Assembly (NCBI RefSeq): GCF_018424685.1
Contig: NZ_QTKX01000001.1
Location: forward strand, 2,418,001-2,482,000
DNA length: 64,000 bases
From: Mesobacillus boroniphilus
Lineage (GTDB): Bacteria > Bacillota > Bacilli > Bacillales > Cytobacillaceae
Direction: 5' to 3'
A program made the translations under genes and the position numbers. The notes beneath the pieces were generated by a model, which saw only the letters and a program-made list of their open reading frames with translations, ran no database searches and had not been told where the DNA came from. Shown piece by piece: positions 47,242 through 56,747 of this stretch. The first letter of the stretch is position 1, and each line of letters opens with the position of its first letter.

Positions 47242-48072
47242 TCTCTCAATCGTCTCTGTTATTTTACCATCCTGATCGAATTTAACTGCACGATATTCAG
47301 CATCATGGTAAAAAGTGAACCAGGCGTCCTTGCTGAATCCAAATTCAAGCCACTTCTTCTTGGCGAAAATCGAATCCATAGGATAATCGTCGTAAGCCAT
47401 TACCCAAAGAGGGTTTTGATGAGCATGAGTAGGCATGATATCAGCCATGTGGACGACTGTCATCTCTTCATCCTCAATAATCAGGATTGAATGACCATCG
47501 CTATGGCCCCCGGTGTGGATCATTTTGATTGGACCAAATGACCATTCCTTCTCAAACGTCACAACCTGGTGTTCAATCCCTTGCCAGTTTTCTTTCCAGT
47601 ATGTACTCTTGGACCTGATATTCGGATTTCGCATCTCATCCCACTCTACCTGGGAAGTAATGATTTTCGCGTTCGGGAAAACCGAAACAAGTTCTCCGCC
47701 TGCATCCTTCGTCAACCCGCAGGCATGGTCAAAATGCATGTGCGTCATCAATACGTAATCGATATCTTCAGTCGATAACCCCAATTGGTTCAGATCTGAA
47801 TCCAGGCTTGATTCCTCAAGAACACCAAAATTACGTTTTTGCTTCTCATTCAGTTTTCCATTACCCATGCCGCTTTCAACAAGGAAATTCTTTCCTTCCG
47901 CCTGGATTAAAATTGGATCTGTGCGCAGCTCAATCTGGTTTTTGTCATTCACATCATATTTACGTGACCATAGCGGTTTCGGGACAACCCCGAACATCGC
48001 GCCACCATCAAGGTGTGTGACTCCGCCGTTCAGCCACTCCAGTCTAACATTCCGAAGCTCAAGCTTTTCCAT
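47233..48072 (-). CDS. ytnP: MBL-fold hydrolase, YtnP-like quorum-quenching lactonase
   Basis: Metallo-beta-lactamase-fold enzyme of 279 aa. Zinc motif [11 protein letters not shown] (HxHxDH), with further ligands in [11 protein letters not shown] and [10 protein letters not shown]. YtnP of B. subtilis degrades N-acyl-homoserine lactones and interferes with Streptomyces signalling; the same function is inferred here from family and from position next to trmB. Start ATG 48072 follows GGGGGATG. Confidence 0.85.
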   Translation of the reverse strand: MEKLELRNVRLEWLNGGVTHLDGGAMFGVVPKPLWSRKYDVNDKNQIELRTDPILIQAEGKNFLVESGMGNGKLNEKQKRNFGVLEESSLDSDLNQLGLSTEDIDYVLMTHMHFDHACGLTKDAGGELVSVFPNAKIITSQVEWDEMRNPNIRSKSTYWKENWQGIEHQVVTFEKEWSFGPIKMIHTGGHSDGHSILIIEDEEMTVVHMADIMPTHAHQNPLWVMAYDDYPMDSIFAKKKWLEFGFSKDAWFTFYHDAEYRAVKFDQDGKITETIERKK

Positions 48073-48189
48073 ATTGCATCCCCCTTTTTTATTTGATTGT
48101 AACACTCGGATTTTAAATTTTTAAATAATTCACCTCCCATTTTGATCACTACCATGGAAATATGGTCATTTTTCAGTAGCGATTCTATT

Positions 48190-48312
48190 TTATTGGCGGA
48201 GTTCACAACTTTATTGGCGAAAATTTGTTTTTATTGGCGATAATCAGATTTTATTGGCGAAAACAAATTTTTATTGGCCATTTTCATATATTTATTCGCG
48301 AACTGGAAAATA
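48190..48312 (+). repeat. 20/21-bp-period intergenic array, six units (core TTATTGGCGA)
   Basis: Units start at 48190, 48211, 48231, 48251, 48271 and 48292 (spacing 21, 20, 20, 20, 21). Four carry TTATTGGCG exactly; the last two are TTATTGGCC and TTATTCGCG. The other half of each unit is variable and AT-rich. Partial units may flank it (AGTAGCGA at about 48176, ATATCGCG at about 48310). It separates ytnP from trmB. Confidence 0.88.
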
Positions 48313-48342
48313 TCGCGTATTTTTCCCAATTTTATTTCCATG

Positions 48343-48374
48343 CAAAAAGCCGATCGACAAAAGCGACCGGCCTC
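48343..48374 (-). terminator. Terminator of trmB
   Basis: GCCGATCG / CGACCGGC stem (one mismatch) with AAAAA on its left flank. Confidence 0.65.
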
Positions 48375-48379
48375 ACTAC

Positions 48380-49024
48380 TTATTTAGATTGAAATTGTAC
48401 TTCACAACGGTAAATGCGGCTGCCGCGTGAGGAGAATTTCTCTTCGTATTCCGTCATGATGTTGCCTTCGAAATCACTGTTGTGAAGATCAAGGCTGACA
48501 TAGTTTAGCTTCATGCCATAATGCGAAAAGCTGACAAGGGAGTATTCGAACAATCCCTGGTTGTCTGTCTTGAAGTGGATTTCACCATTTTTCACAAGAA
48601 TGGATTCGTATACTTCAAGGAAGGACTTGAATGTCAATCTTCTCTTTTCATGGCGTGTCTTTGGCCATGGATCAGAGAAGTTTAAATAAACACGGCTGAC
48701 ATCTCCGCTCTCAAAGTACTTTGCAAGTTCTGCACCATTTACGTTCATCAGCTTGCAGTTTGGCAAATCTTCTTCTATCAGCTTGTCCAGTGCGCTGACG
48801 ATGACGCTTTCCTGCAGTTCAATACCAATATAGTTAATGTCTGGGTTGGCTTTTGCCATTCCAGTAATGAACTGGCCTTTTCCGGTCCCAATCTCAATGT
48901 GGAGTGGCTGATCCTTCTCAAAAACTCCACCCCATTTTCCACGGTGCTGTTCTGGTTCATGGACCACATAATTCGAATACTCAAGTAATTTATCTTTAGC
49001 CCAAGGCTTGTTTCTTAGTCTCAT
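48380..49024 (-). CDS. trmB: tRNA (guanine-N7)-methyltransferase
   Basis: SAM-dependent enzyme of 214 aa that makes m7G46 in tRNA. SAM-binding motif [17 protein letters not shown], motif [10 protein letters not shown], the catalytic-region signature [18 protein letters not shown] and the conserved [13 protein letters not shown]. Complete by length. ATG 49024 follows AGAGGTGTC. Confidence 0.96.
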   Translation of the reverse strand: MRLRNKPWAKDKLLEYSNYVVHEPEQHRGKWGGVFEKDQPLHIEIGTGKGQFITGMAKANPDINYIGIELQESVIVSALDKLIEEDLPNCKLMNVNGAELAKYFESGDVSRVYLNFSDPWPKTRHEKRRLTFKSFLEVYESILVKNGEIHFKTDNQGLFEYSLVSFSHYGMKLNYVSLDLHNSDFEGNIMTEYEEKFSSRGSRIYRCEVQFQSK

Positions 49025-49130
49025 ACTGACACCTCTGTACTATTTTCATTCGTTTCAAACAATATCATGCAACCCATATGTTTTCAAGTTGAAATTTATC
49101 CTGGCGGCGCGCAGTCGATGCATAAACACA

Positions 49131-49164
49131 AAAAGGAATCCACAATCTATATGTGAATTCCTTT
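49131..49164 (-). terminator. Minus-strand terminator upstream of ytzH, probably for ytmP
   Basis: AAAGGAAT.CACA stem with TTTTTG on the minus strand. It lies between the divergent trmB and ytzH starts, where no terminator is needed, unless ytmP transcription (minus, ending at 49467) runs antisense through ytzH to stop here. Confidence 0.6.
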
Positions 49165-49184
49165 AAAACGAAAGGGTGATCATT

Positions 49185-49463
49185 GTGCCTTTAAGCCACC
49201 ATGACCAGGTAAATTTATTAAAGGATATATTAAGCAACCAGCAAACTGACTGCTGCGGTTCGGTTGCGGAGTATCAACAATTGGAACGCCTGATCAAATC
49301 GCTGATGGTCAACACAAATGTTGACGGCAACATCAAATCGATTCTGCAGGATGTTTATCAGTATAGCCAAAATGGCGTCAATGCCTCTGACTTGGAACAG
49401 CATATCCAGACAAACCAGGGTCAGCTGTCACAATGGGTTAATGATATCGGTCAATTTTCGTAA
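49185..49463 (+). CDS. ytzH: YtzH-like protein
   Basis: Small cytosolic helical protein of 92 aa. It starts at GTG 49185 (MPLSHHDQVNLLKDILSNQQ) after AAAGGGTG; the extra residues read from a GTG at 49176 overlap the site. Contains an adjacent CC pair (QTDCCGSVAEY). Function is unknown; the gene is conserved beside trmB and ytmP in Bacillus. Its stop lies 3 bp from the end of the convergent ytmP. Confidence 0.85.
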   Translation: MPLSHHDQVNLLKDILSNQQTDCCGSVAEYQQLERLIKSLMVNTNVDGNIKSILQDVYQYSQNGVNASDLEQHIQTNQGQLSQWVNDIGQFS

Positions 49464-49466
49464 AAA

Positions 49467-50240
49467 TTAAATAAGTGCTTTTAAAAAATCAATCCATTTT
49501 TCCATTTCGGGTATGCGATTCTGGTTTTTATGCCACTGAATTGCTGAAAGTGACTGGGCGAGTGCATACCATTTCATTCGCTGCTTGAGATCTTCGGTCA
49601 GGATAATGCCATATTTATCCAGCCACTCCTCCCATTCCTCTACAGGTATATAGGAATACAGGAGAAGCCCTAGGTCAATGGCAGGGTCAGCGATCATCGC
49701 TCCATCCCAATCGATTAAATACAACTGGTTGTCTTCTGTAAGCAGCCAGTTGTTATGATTTACATCACAATGACAAACGACCTTTTCTTCAACATCAATA
49801 TTATCAACATTTGCAGTCAAAAACTTCAATGAATCAATGACAGCCTGCTTCGTGCGAAGCTCCTCATCCAATTCCTCATTCAGGGCATGAAGGAACATTT
49901 CGGGTTTCAGCGGACTTTTTCCTAGCCTGGTAAGCATTCCAAGTAGTGGTTCTGACGCATGGATCTTCTTCAATAGCTTGGCCACACGGTCATTATTCAT
50001 ATCCCCGGGCTTCAGCTCTCTTCCATTCATCCATTGCTGTGCCGTGATCACATCTCCGTTTTCTAACCTTTTCGTCCAAACAAGCTTGGGTACAATTCCT
50101 TCTGCGGATAGAACAGCAAGAAAAGGGGATGAATTGCGTTTTAGAAACAGCCTTTGTTCTTCATGCTGCGCAAAATAAGCGGCACCGGTTGCACCGCCTG
50201 CAGGAACGATCTCCCAATCCTGTCCAAATAAATGTTCCAA
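49467..50240 (-). CDS. ytmP: YtmP, phosphotransferase of the aminoglycoside/choline kinase family
   Basis: Kinase-like protein of 257 aa. The catalytic loop is CHCDVNHNNWLL (HxDxxxxN) and the metal-binding motif is YLIDWDGAMIADPAIDLG. The N-lobe has GGATGAAYFA and the lysine of RLFLKRN. Substrate unknown; not expected to be a drug-resistance gene, as it is part of the conserved Bacillus core. Ends 3 bp from the convergent ytzH stop. Confidence 0.85.
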   Translation of the reverse strand: MEHLFGQDWEIVPAGGATGAAYFAQHEEQRLFLKRNSSPFLAVLSAEGIVPKLVWTKRLENGDVITAQQWMNGRELKPGDMNNDRVAKLLKKIHASEPLLGMLTRLGKSPLKPEMFLHALNEELDEELRTKQAVIDSLKFLTANVDNIDVEEKVVCHCDVNHNNWLLTEDNQLYLIDWDGAMIADPAIDLGLLLYSYIPVEEWEEWLDKYGIILTEDLKQRMKWYALAQSLSAIQWHKNQNRIPEMEKWIDFLKALI

Positions 50241-50339
50241 AGTTAGTCACCTTCATTTATCACTATTTCCCTTATGCAAAAAAACTGGAAATGGATTCTA
50301 TAAAATCAAAATTCACTGTTGTACTTATTATCGGAAATT

Positions 50340-50575
50340 AGAAAAGCTCAAGCGCATTGGTCAGACCCGACAAGCGTTGCCCGCCTAAAAACGCCACGTC
50401 GTGTGGCTGGCGGGTCTAGCACGTCCTGTGCCTCGGAGGGCCGGCCTGTGAAGTCGCTTTTTGACTTCATTGGACGGACTGAAACGTCTCGAGCTGCTCA
50501 AAGCTAACGCTTATCGCAAGATACTCAAGGAAGTCCTCTCAGGATGAAAACTGGCTAGGCGCTGGAGCTGGACAC
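50340..50575 (+). repeat. Mosaic hairpin element, copy R7 (A with modules E and D)
   Basis: Type-A opening, module E (CCCGCC ... GGCGGG outer stem with inner GCCAC / GTGGC, then AGCACG..TGTGCC), a central hairpin with loop variant GCTTTTT, module D (GTCTCGAGCTGCTCAAAGC onward) and the closing GGCTAGGCGCTGGAGCTGG. It is the only element in the 530-bp gap between ytmP and amyX apart from a terminator. Confidence 0.82.
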
Positions 50576-50607
50576 TAATCTTAATATAAAAAGTTTATAC
50601 TTTAAAA

Positions 50608-50654
50608 ATTAAAAAGACAGCTATTGATAGAAAAATACATACAATAGCTATCTT
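50608..50654 (-). terminator. Terminator of the thpR-ytlQ-ytlR-amyX operon
   Basis: AGATAGCTATTG / CAATAGCTGTCT stem followed on the minus strand by TTTTTAATTTTT, 117 bp after the amyX stop. Confidence 0.72.
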
Positions 50655-50770
50655 ATAAATTTTATCCCCTAGAGGTTGAGTACGTCAACCCCATGTAACC
50701 TAAATTAATATTGTGAAAAAGTTATCAAGTAAAAAGCTTAAGCCTTTTGATTAGCCCTCGTCAGTTTCTT

Positions 50771-52921
50771 CTATTTTGCCAGCACAAACAACGAACATGG
50801 CTCCAGCAGGACCTTATCTCCGTCAATATGGCGAAATGGCTGTGCAGAAGCTTTTTCATGGTCGGCAAGGACACTCCATTTCGTATCTTCCGTTAGTTCT
50901 ACAAGAAGCTGATCCATTGATGGGTTAATGAACACGATTATTTTTTCCCAATGTCCTTTTGGTTCTATTTCCGTCAGCGAATAACCGATCAACGGTGCTG
51001 GCAATGTTAAAAATTCCATATGCCTTCGGATTTGTTCATTATCGGGAAGCCGGAAAGCTTCGTTTGATTTGCGAATATCGATGATTCCTTTGATGTATTG
51101 TACATTATCCATGTTTGCATCACGAAGGTCCCAATCCAGCCAGTTTATTTCATCGGGAGACCGGTAGCTGTTGCCAACCCCTTTTTTCGACCTAAAAAAT
51201 TCCTGGCCGCTGTGCAGAAATGGAATTCCCTGGGCCAGCAATACCATCGAAGTCGCCAGCCTGTGCTGCTTTTTTAAAATAGCTTCATCCTGGTCAGGAG
51301 CACTTATTTTCAGCTTATCCCACAATGTATGGTTATCATGCGATTCAATATAATTCACCGATTGTCCCGGCTGCAAAAATAGGCCATGTTTCCGTTTTCC
51401 GATCCCAACGCTGCCAGCCATCACCTGTTTCGCTGCTTCTAGATAACGGTCATTCCCTAAAGCGTAACCTTTGTCGTAAATGTTAAAGGTACTGCCTTTA
51501 ATAGAATCGCGGAACCAATCATTAAACTGGCCTATTCCAGGCAGTTTTGCCTGGTTCGAAATATTGGCCTTCCGATCAGGCGGGAGCGGTGTATTAAGGT
51601 CCCAGCCTTCTCCTATGATCAAAATGTCAGGACTTACGCTATTTACTGCCTTCCTGACAGCAGTCATTGTCTCGATATCCAAAATACCCATCAAATCAAA
51701 GCGAAAGCCATCAACGTGATATTCATTCAGCCAATACATGACAGAGTCAACGATGTATTTTCTCACCATTAGCCTTTCGGAAGCAATATCGTTCCCCACT
51801 CCGGTCCCATTTGAGGGAAGGCCATGTGCATCGTGACGAAAAAAGTAACCTGGAACAATTTTTTCAAAAGGAGAGTCCTCACGGATGTAGACGTGATTAT
51901 AAACCACATCCATAATGACACCCATTCCCTGGCTATGGATCGCAGAAATCAACTGTTTAAGCTCCATGATCCGATTATAAGGATTCCCGGGGTCAGAAGC
52001 ATAGCTCCCATCGGGGACATTATAATGAACCGGATTATACCCCCAGTTATAGTCGCTGGCCCGATCCAGTTCATCTACTCCCTCGAAATCATGAACCGGC
52101 AGGAGTTCTATATGCGTGACACCGAGATTTTCAATATAGGAAAGCCCGGTCTCCATTCCGATTGCGCTTTTTGTTCCCGTTTCGGCTGCACCCAGGTATG
52201 TTCCTTTCCTGGCAGCCCCACTGTTAGGGTGTATTGTAAGGTCCCTGATATGGGCTTCATAGATGATGGCGTCAACTGGCTGTTTTAATTTCGGAACATT
52301 AATATCGGGCACTTTCGCTTGTGCACGATCGATGACGACGCCATATTCACCATTGACCGTTAAAGCGGTTGCATATGGATCAACAGCTTCTCTCCACTCA
52401 AGATTGATGCATACCAGGAACGAATAGCGGCAAAACTCCAAATTTCGGGCTACCTCTATGCTCCATACGCCCTTATCGCCCCGGTTCATCTCGAAAAGCT
52501 CGGGGTTTTGGTCATCTTCCTTGAAAAGCCTAAGTTTTATTTTTGTAGCTGTCGGGGCCCATAACTTGAAAATGGTTTTTTCAGGTATATATCTGACACC
52601 GAGATCATTCCCGCCGTAAAAAAATAATGAATCAAATTCATCAGTTCGGATGACTGCTCCAATTTGCAGATCCGTTTCACTGCCATGCTCATCTATAATG
52701 ACATATGTTTTTCCTAATTCAGGCCTGATACTCGATAAGCAAATGTATTTTACTGCATCCTCCAGCAATACCTTCTCCTGGATTGCCAATGACAAATCAA
52801 CGCCTTCTCCTTTTAGCCTGAACTCATCGGAGGTTCCTTCAAAATATGAATAAGGAAGCAATACGGTAATAACATCCATTTGATCAAGATAGGCGTTAAA
52901 TTCCCTTTCAATGGCAATCAT
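50771..52921 (-). CDS. amyX: Type I pullulanase
   Basis: Alpha-1,6-glucan debranching enzyme of 716 aa, GH13 family, with no signal peptide (cytosolic, like AmyX). N-terminal carbohydrate-binding regions (about 1-220, including a CBM48-like segment with FKLWAPTATKIKLRLF), then the pullulanase signature YNWGYNP. Catalytic residues: nucleophile Asp in GFRFDLMGIL, acid/base Glu in IIGEGWDL and stabilising Asp in ESHDNHTLWD. ATG 52921 lies inside the end of ytlR (14-bp overlap), so translation is probably coupled. Confidence 0.94.
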   Translation of the reverse strand: MIAIEREFNAYLDQMDVITVLLPYSYFEGTSDEFRLKGEGVDLSLAIQEKVLLEDAVKYICLSSIRPELGKTYVIIDEHGSETDLQIGAVIRTDEFDSLFFYGGNDLGVRYIPEKTIFKLWAPTATKIKLRLFKEDDQNPELFEMNRGDKGVWSIEVARNLEFCRYSFLVCINLEWREAVDPYATALTVNGEYGVVIDRAQAKVPDINVPKLKQPVDAIIYEAHIRDLTIHPNSGAARKGTYLGAAETGTKSAIGMETGLSYIENLGVTHIELLPVHDFEGVDELDRASDYNWGYNPVHYNVPDGSYASDPGNPYNRIMELKQLISAIHSQGMGVIMDVVYNHVYIREDSPFEKIVPGYFFRHDAHGLPSNGTGVGNDIASERLMVRKYIVDSVMYWLNEYHVDGFRFDLMGILDIETMTAVRKAVNSVSPDILIIGEGWDLNTPLPPDRKANISNQAKLPGIGQFNDWFRDSIKGSTFNIYDKGYALGNDRYLEAAKQVMAGSVGIGKRKHGLFLQPGQSVNYIESHDNHTLWDKLKISAPDQDEAILKKQHRLATSMVLLAQGIPFLHSGQEFFRSKKGVGNSYRSPDEINWLDWDLRDANMDNVQYIKGIIDIRKSNEAFRLPDNEQIRRHMEFLTLPAPLIGYSLTEIEPKGHWEKIIVFINPSMDQLLVELTEDTKWSVLADHEKASAQPFRHIDGDKVLLEPCSLFVLAK

Positions 52922-53888
52922 TCATTTTCAACTCCTCAAGATGCCCTGGATTTCTTTTTCCAGATAGAATTTTCAAGGCTTTTGGACATGCCTGGATTTT
53001 CAGCGGTGTATGTCCGATTGCTTCACCATCTGCATGCGCTAAAACTTCTCCTGTGGATTCAATCGTAATCGACTTGCCGATGAACTGCTCAACTTCCTGA
53101 AACTTTGTATGCTTTCCCCAGAAGACACTAATGAAAACAAATAGCAGCTTCAGTCTTGAAATTCGATGCACGACAGTTATGTCTAGAATTCCGTCATCTG
53201 GTATAGCAGCAGGAGCAATCTTCATGCCCCCTCCGTAGTATGGCTGGTTTGAAACGGTGACAAACCAGGCGTTGCTGTATTTATACACTTTGCCATCAAT
53301 CGCCACTTCTATAGGAATCGTCCTGAATGTGAGCAGTTTTTTGACAAGAATATAAACATAGACCAGCCTGCCAAGGGAAAAACGGTTCAGCAGCTGTTTC
53401 ATCCTGGACTCATTTGAAGCCTTTGCGACAGCAGCATCAAAGCCTACTCCCATATTATTCATAAAATAGGCTTCCTGTAATTCATTGTGCTGAATTTTTC
53501 CGATATCGATTTCGGTCGTGTGGCCACTACTTTTATCAACAATCAAACTTAAAGCATCTACTGACTTTTTCGGTATTTCAAAGCCTCTTGAAAAATCATT
53601 CCCTGAGCCTCCTGGAATGAATCCGACAGTAATGTTCGAATATGATGCGGCTCCGTTTACTACTTCATGCAGTGTACCGTCTCCTCCCACTGCTGCAATA
53701 ACTGCCGTGGTGCCATCAGCCTTACGGGCTAAAGACTCAGCAAGCGCCTGGGCATGCCCTGGGTACTCAGTAAAAAATGCAAGATACGGAATGTCCAGAT
53801 TCTCCAGCTCTATCTCTATGTTTCTCCAAATCTCCCGGCAGCTCCCATTCTTCGCATTCGGATTGATGATAAAATAGATTTTCTCCAT
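52908..53888 (-). CDS. ytlR: Diacylglycerol/lipid kinase family protein YtlR
   Basis: Lipid kinase-like protein of 326 aa. The nucleotide-binding motif GGDGTLHEVVNG and the downstream GGSGNDFSRGFE are characteristic; PNAKNGSC begins the domain. It is the DgkB/YegS-type fold; the lipid substrate is not known (DgkB is the essential diacylglycerol kinase elsewhere). Its end overlaps the start of amyX. ATG 53888 follows AAAGGTTGATTAT. Confidence 0.85.
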   Translation of the reverse strand: MEKIYFIINPNAKNGSCREIWRNIEIELENLDIPYLAFFTEYPGHAQALAESLARKADGTTAVIAAVGGDGTLHEVVNGAASYSNITVGFIPGGSGNDFSRGFEIPKKSVDALSLIVDKSSGHTTEIDIGKIQHNELQEAYFMNNMGVGFDAAVAKASNESRMKQLLNRFSLGRLVYVYILVKKLLTFRTIPIEVAIDGKVYKYSNAWFVTVSNQPYYGGGMKIAPAAIPDDGILDITVVHRISRLKLLFVFISVFWGKHTKFQEVEQFIGKSITIESTGEVLAHADGEAIGHTPLKIQACPKALKILSGKRNPGHLEELKMNDCH

Positions 53889-53936
53889 ATAATCAACCTT
53901 TATCTATTTAATAGGCTTTTTAAATACTATGCTTCA

Positions 53937-54893
53937 TTATTCGTTCTTCGGACTATTCTCCCACTCAAGCCTTCTTACGGACGTAGTCTGGCAGTACTGC
54001 AGAAGAACCTGTGCTGCCTTTAGTTGCATATGCTTCAATGGAGATTTCATGCCTCTGAGGGTCATAAACCATTCATTGAAATTGCGTTTTTCAATGAATT
54101 GTACTCCATAAGGCGGGAGTGGATAGTCAATGAACCCATTCCTCGTGATCAGCAGTTTTTGTACAGGAAGATCGACTCCGTACATATCAAAAAGAGTCTT
54201 GACGATTTTCTCTGTCCGATTAAGCGCAATCAGCGGATTCAGGATCTTCTTTTCCTTATTTCTCGTTTTCTTAATCCAGAAGCGGCCCTTTGATCCGACA
54301 TAAGCAGCATCCTCTTCGGCTTCGATGAACGAAATGCACATGGCTGAAGCTGGAGTGATGATGATTAACTCCGCCTCGACCGGCGCTTTTTTTAATAAAA
54401 ATATAGGTTTATATAAAATGAGGAAGGTATCAGGAAATCGCTGAAGTAAAAATTTCAATGTCGGATCATTGATGAATTCTTTTGCGATAAATGATCTTTC
54501 CGTCAATGTCGAGCTGGCCCACTTCAGCTGGAATGGCAGCAATCCATCGAGGAAATGTTGTTTTAATTCCTCTATAGTTCTTATGTTACTGATTGAATTC
54601 AAAGTACTGGCGTCCATAAAATGATCCTGGCCTTCCAGATTTTCTTGGGAGCCATCCTCCTTCACAGGCTCTGGCTGGCGTACCATGCTTTTGAGCTTAT
54701 GCAGAATATTATTTGACTGCTCTTCCTGTAGTGGGTCAGTGAAATTTCCACTATGTTGTTCAGGACCGTTTTCCCACTTCTCCTTAATTCCCTCCCATTG
54801 CTTTTTCTTCAGACGGACATATCTTGAGGGATAAAGGTAAATGTCCTGGGCATAGCGTGATACATAGTCTTGAAGCTTGATTAATTGTGCCAT
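53937..54893 (-). CDS. ytlQ: YtlQ, conserved protein of unknown function (possible NERD-like)
   Basis: Protein of 318 aa. The middle (LKQHFLDGLLPFQLKWASST) and the beta-rich stretch AELIIITPASAMCISFIEAE with a later PVQKLLITRNGFID resemble a nuclease-related (NERD) fold, but the catalytic pattern is not clear enough to claim activity. No membrane segment. Start taken as ATG 54893 (MAQLIKLQDYVSRYAQ); the frame also has a TTG at 54923. It is the second gene of the thpR-ytlQ-ytlR-amyX operon. Confidence 0.75.
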   Translation of the reverse strand: MAQLIKLQDYVSRYAQDIYLYPSRYVRLKKKQWEGIKEKWENGPEQHSGNFTDPLQEEQSNNILHKLKSMVRQPEPVKEDGSQENLEGQDHFMDASTLNSISNIRTIEELKQHFLDGLLPFQLKWASSTLTERSFIAKEFINDPTLKFLLQRFPDTFLILYKPIFLLKKAPVEAELIIITPASAMCISFIEAEEDAAYVGSKGRFWIKKTRNKEKKILNPLIALNRTEKIVKTLFDMYGVDLPVQKLLITRNGFIDYPLPPYGVQFIEKRNFNEWFMTLRGMKSPLKHMQLKAAQVLLQYCQTTSVRRLEWENSPKNE

Positions 54894-54929
54894 TGATTGA
54901 CCTGCCTTAATTCCTGCTTCCAATTCACT

Positions 54930-55505
54930 TCAAGATCGGGAAGCAAGCGGGAATAGTGTTATTGATTCATATTTTGGACTTTTCCCCAAATGAGTCTTGT
55001 ACAAAACGACCCTTTCGGCATGAAAAGTTAGTTCTTTTTTAAATGGGTTCACTGCCTTTAGCAGATCAGCTTTGAAAGCTTCCTCGCCGTCCCATTTTCT
55101 GGCGATGGTAATATGAGGGCTGAACGGCCGTGTTTCAAGGGTAAAACCAGAGGCCATGCATGCAGAAAATACATCATTTCTTACTTCTTTCAATTCTGCG
55201 GATTTTTCAAGCCCAGCCCAAAAAATTCTTGGAGAGTCCTTTCGGCCGAATATTCCTAAATGATCGATTTCCATTTTAAATGTAGTTCGCTTATTTAGTG
55301 CTGCCTCAATCCGTTCATTGGCAGCATGTATTTTAGCTTCAGGTGCATTCCCGAGGAAAGCGAGCGTAATGTGTAAATCCTGTGGATGAACCCAGGTTTT
55401 AAAAGGCATTTTTTCTTGCATGCTGTGGATTGTACCCTTCAGTATGTCTTTTATCTCCCCAGGAAGTTCGAGCGCATAGAAATAATGCGTATGCTGACCC
55501 ATCAT
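54930..55505 (-). CDS. thpR: RNA 2',3'-cyclic phosphodiesterase (2H family, YtlP)
   Basis: Cytosolic 2H-phosphoesterase of 191 aa with both HxT motifs: HITLAFLG (residues about 46-53) and HITIARKW (about 132-139). Family members open 2',3'-cyclic phosphate ends or ligate tRNA halves in vitro; the physiological role is open. First gene of its operon. Start at ATG 55505 or the next ATG, after AAAGGGTG. Confidence 0.9.
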   Translation of the reverse strand: MMGQHTHYFYALELPGEIKDILKGTIHSMQEKMPFKTWVHPQDLHITLAFLGNAPEAKIHAANERIEAALNKRTTFKMEIDHLGIFGRKDSPRIFWAGLEKSAELKEVRNDVFSACMASGFTLETRPFSPHITIARKWDGEEAFKADLLKAVNPFKKELTFHAERVVLYKTHLGKSPKYESITLFPLASRS

Positions 55506-55726
55506 TCAAATACACCCTTTCTTGTCCACTTGAATTTATTGTAGCAAATGGTTTGTAATATTGGCAGAATTTCCTTATGAACATTTCTAATCCTCACAAG
55601 TTGATAGGAATAGTCTTTTTTTATATGATAAAAAGAAACTAACATTATTTTTAAGTTGGTTATCATCAATTATTCACGTAAATGGAAATACTAAAGCAGG
55701 TCGATATCGATCAAGGAGGCTATCAC

Positions 55727-56662
55727 ATGAGAGTCGTTAATAATATCGCTTCATTAATTGGAGAAACACCACTTGTAAAATTAAACCGGCTGGCGCCTGA
55801 GGGCGGGGCAGAGGTTTACCTTAAGCTTGAATATTTCAACCCTAGTAAAAGTGTAAAAGACAGGGCAGCATTCAATATGATTGTTTCAGCCGAAAACGAA
55901 GGAAATCTGAAGCCTGGCTCTACAATCATCGAACCAACAAGCGGCAACACTGGCATCGGCCTGGCTATGAACGCTGCGGCAAGAGGCTATAAATCGATTC
56001 TTGTCATGCCGGACACGATGACAGAAGAGAGAATCAATCTGTTAAAAGCGTATGGAGCAGAAGTCGTGCTGACTCCTGGCGACGAAAAAATGCCTGGTGC
56101 GATCAAGAAGGCTGAAGAGTTGGTAAAGGAAATCCCCAACAGCTTCATGCCGATGCAGTTTGAAAATGGAGCGAATCCAGACGCCCACCGTAAATCTACG
56201 GCAAAAGAAATCATCGATGCGATGGAGGAACTGAAAAAGCCGCTCAGTGCTTTCGTGGCCACAGCTGGAACTGGCGGGACCATCACCGGTACAGGCGAAG
56301 CTCTGAAAGAAGAGTTCCCTGACCTGGCCGTGCACGTTGTAGAACCTGCCGGGTCGCCAGTGCTATCCGGAGGCAAGCCCGGGAAGCACAAGCTAGTCGG
56401 CACAAGTCCAGGATTCATCCCTAAAATCCTCAATCAGGATGTGTATGAAAAAATCCATAAAATCGAGGATGAAGATGCTTATGAAACGGCACGAAGACTG
56501 GCCAAAGAAGAAGGCATCCTTGTCGGCCCATCATCAGGAGCCGCATGCTTCGCAGCCATCAATGTCGCCAAGGACCTAAAGCCGGATGAAGTTGTCATCT
56601 GCATTGCCTGTGACACGGGAGAAAGATATCTCTCAAGCGATTTATTCAGGTTTGAGGAGTAG
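55727..56662 (+). CDS. ytkP: Cysteine synthase-like PLP enzyme (YtkP)
   Basis: O-acetylserine(thiol)lyase-family enzyme of 311 aa. PLP lysine in NPSKSVKDRAAF, substrate loop EPTSGNTGIGLA and the phosphate-binding GTGGTITGTGEAL. It could make cysteine from O-acetylserine, but YtkP paralogues have also been considered for other beta-substitutions, so the donor is not certain. Start is ATG 55727 (MRVVNNIASLIGETPLVKL) after AAGGAGGC; the frame upstream to 55682 has no site. Confidence 0.88.
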   Translation: MRVVNNIASLIGETPLVKLNRLAPEGGAEVYLKLEYFNPSKSVKDRAAFNMIVSAENEGNLKPGSTIIEPTSGNTGIGLAMNAAARGYKSILVMPDTMTEERINLLKAYGAEVVLTPGDEKMPGAIKKAEELVKEIPNSFMPMQFENGANPDAHRKSTAKEIIDAMEELKKPLSAFVATAGTGGTITGTGEALKEEFPDLAVHVVEPAGSPVLSGGKPGKHKLVGTSPGFIPKILNQDVYEKIHKIEDEDAYETARRLAKEEGILVGPSSGAACFAAINVAKDLKPDEVVICIACDTGERYLSSDLFRFEE

Positions 56663-56711
56663 TATTTTCAACCGGCAGGTCACGAGGCATTGTCCCTAGT
56701 CATGAATTAGT

Positions 56712-56744
56712 AAAAGGCGTGTGGTCCTCCACACGCCTTTTTAC
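56712..56744. terminator. Bidirectional terminator between ytkP and speD
   Basis: AAAAGGCGTGTGG / CCACACGCCTTTT hairpin flanked by A and T runs. Confidence 0.92.
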
Positions 56745-56747
56745 TCG

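Noticed and set aside
49467..50240. ytmP as an aminoglycoside resistance gene
   Set aside because: The kinase motifs are generic; gene order with trmB-ytzH marks it as a conserved core gene.
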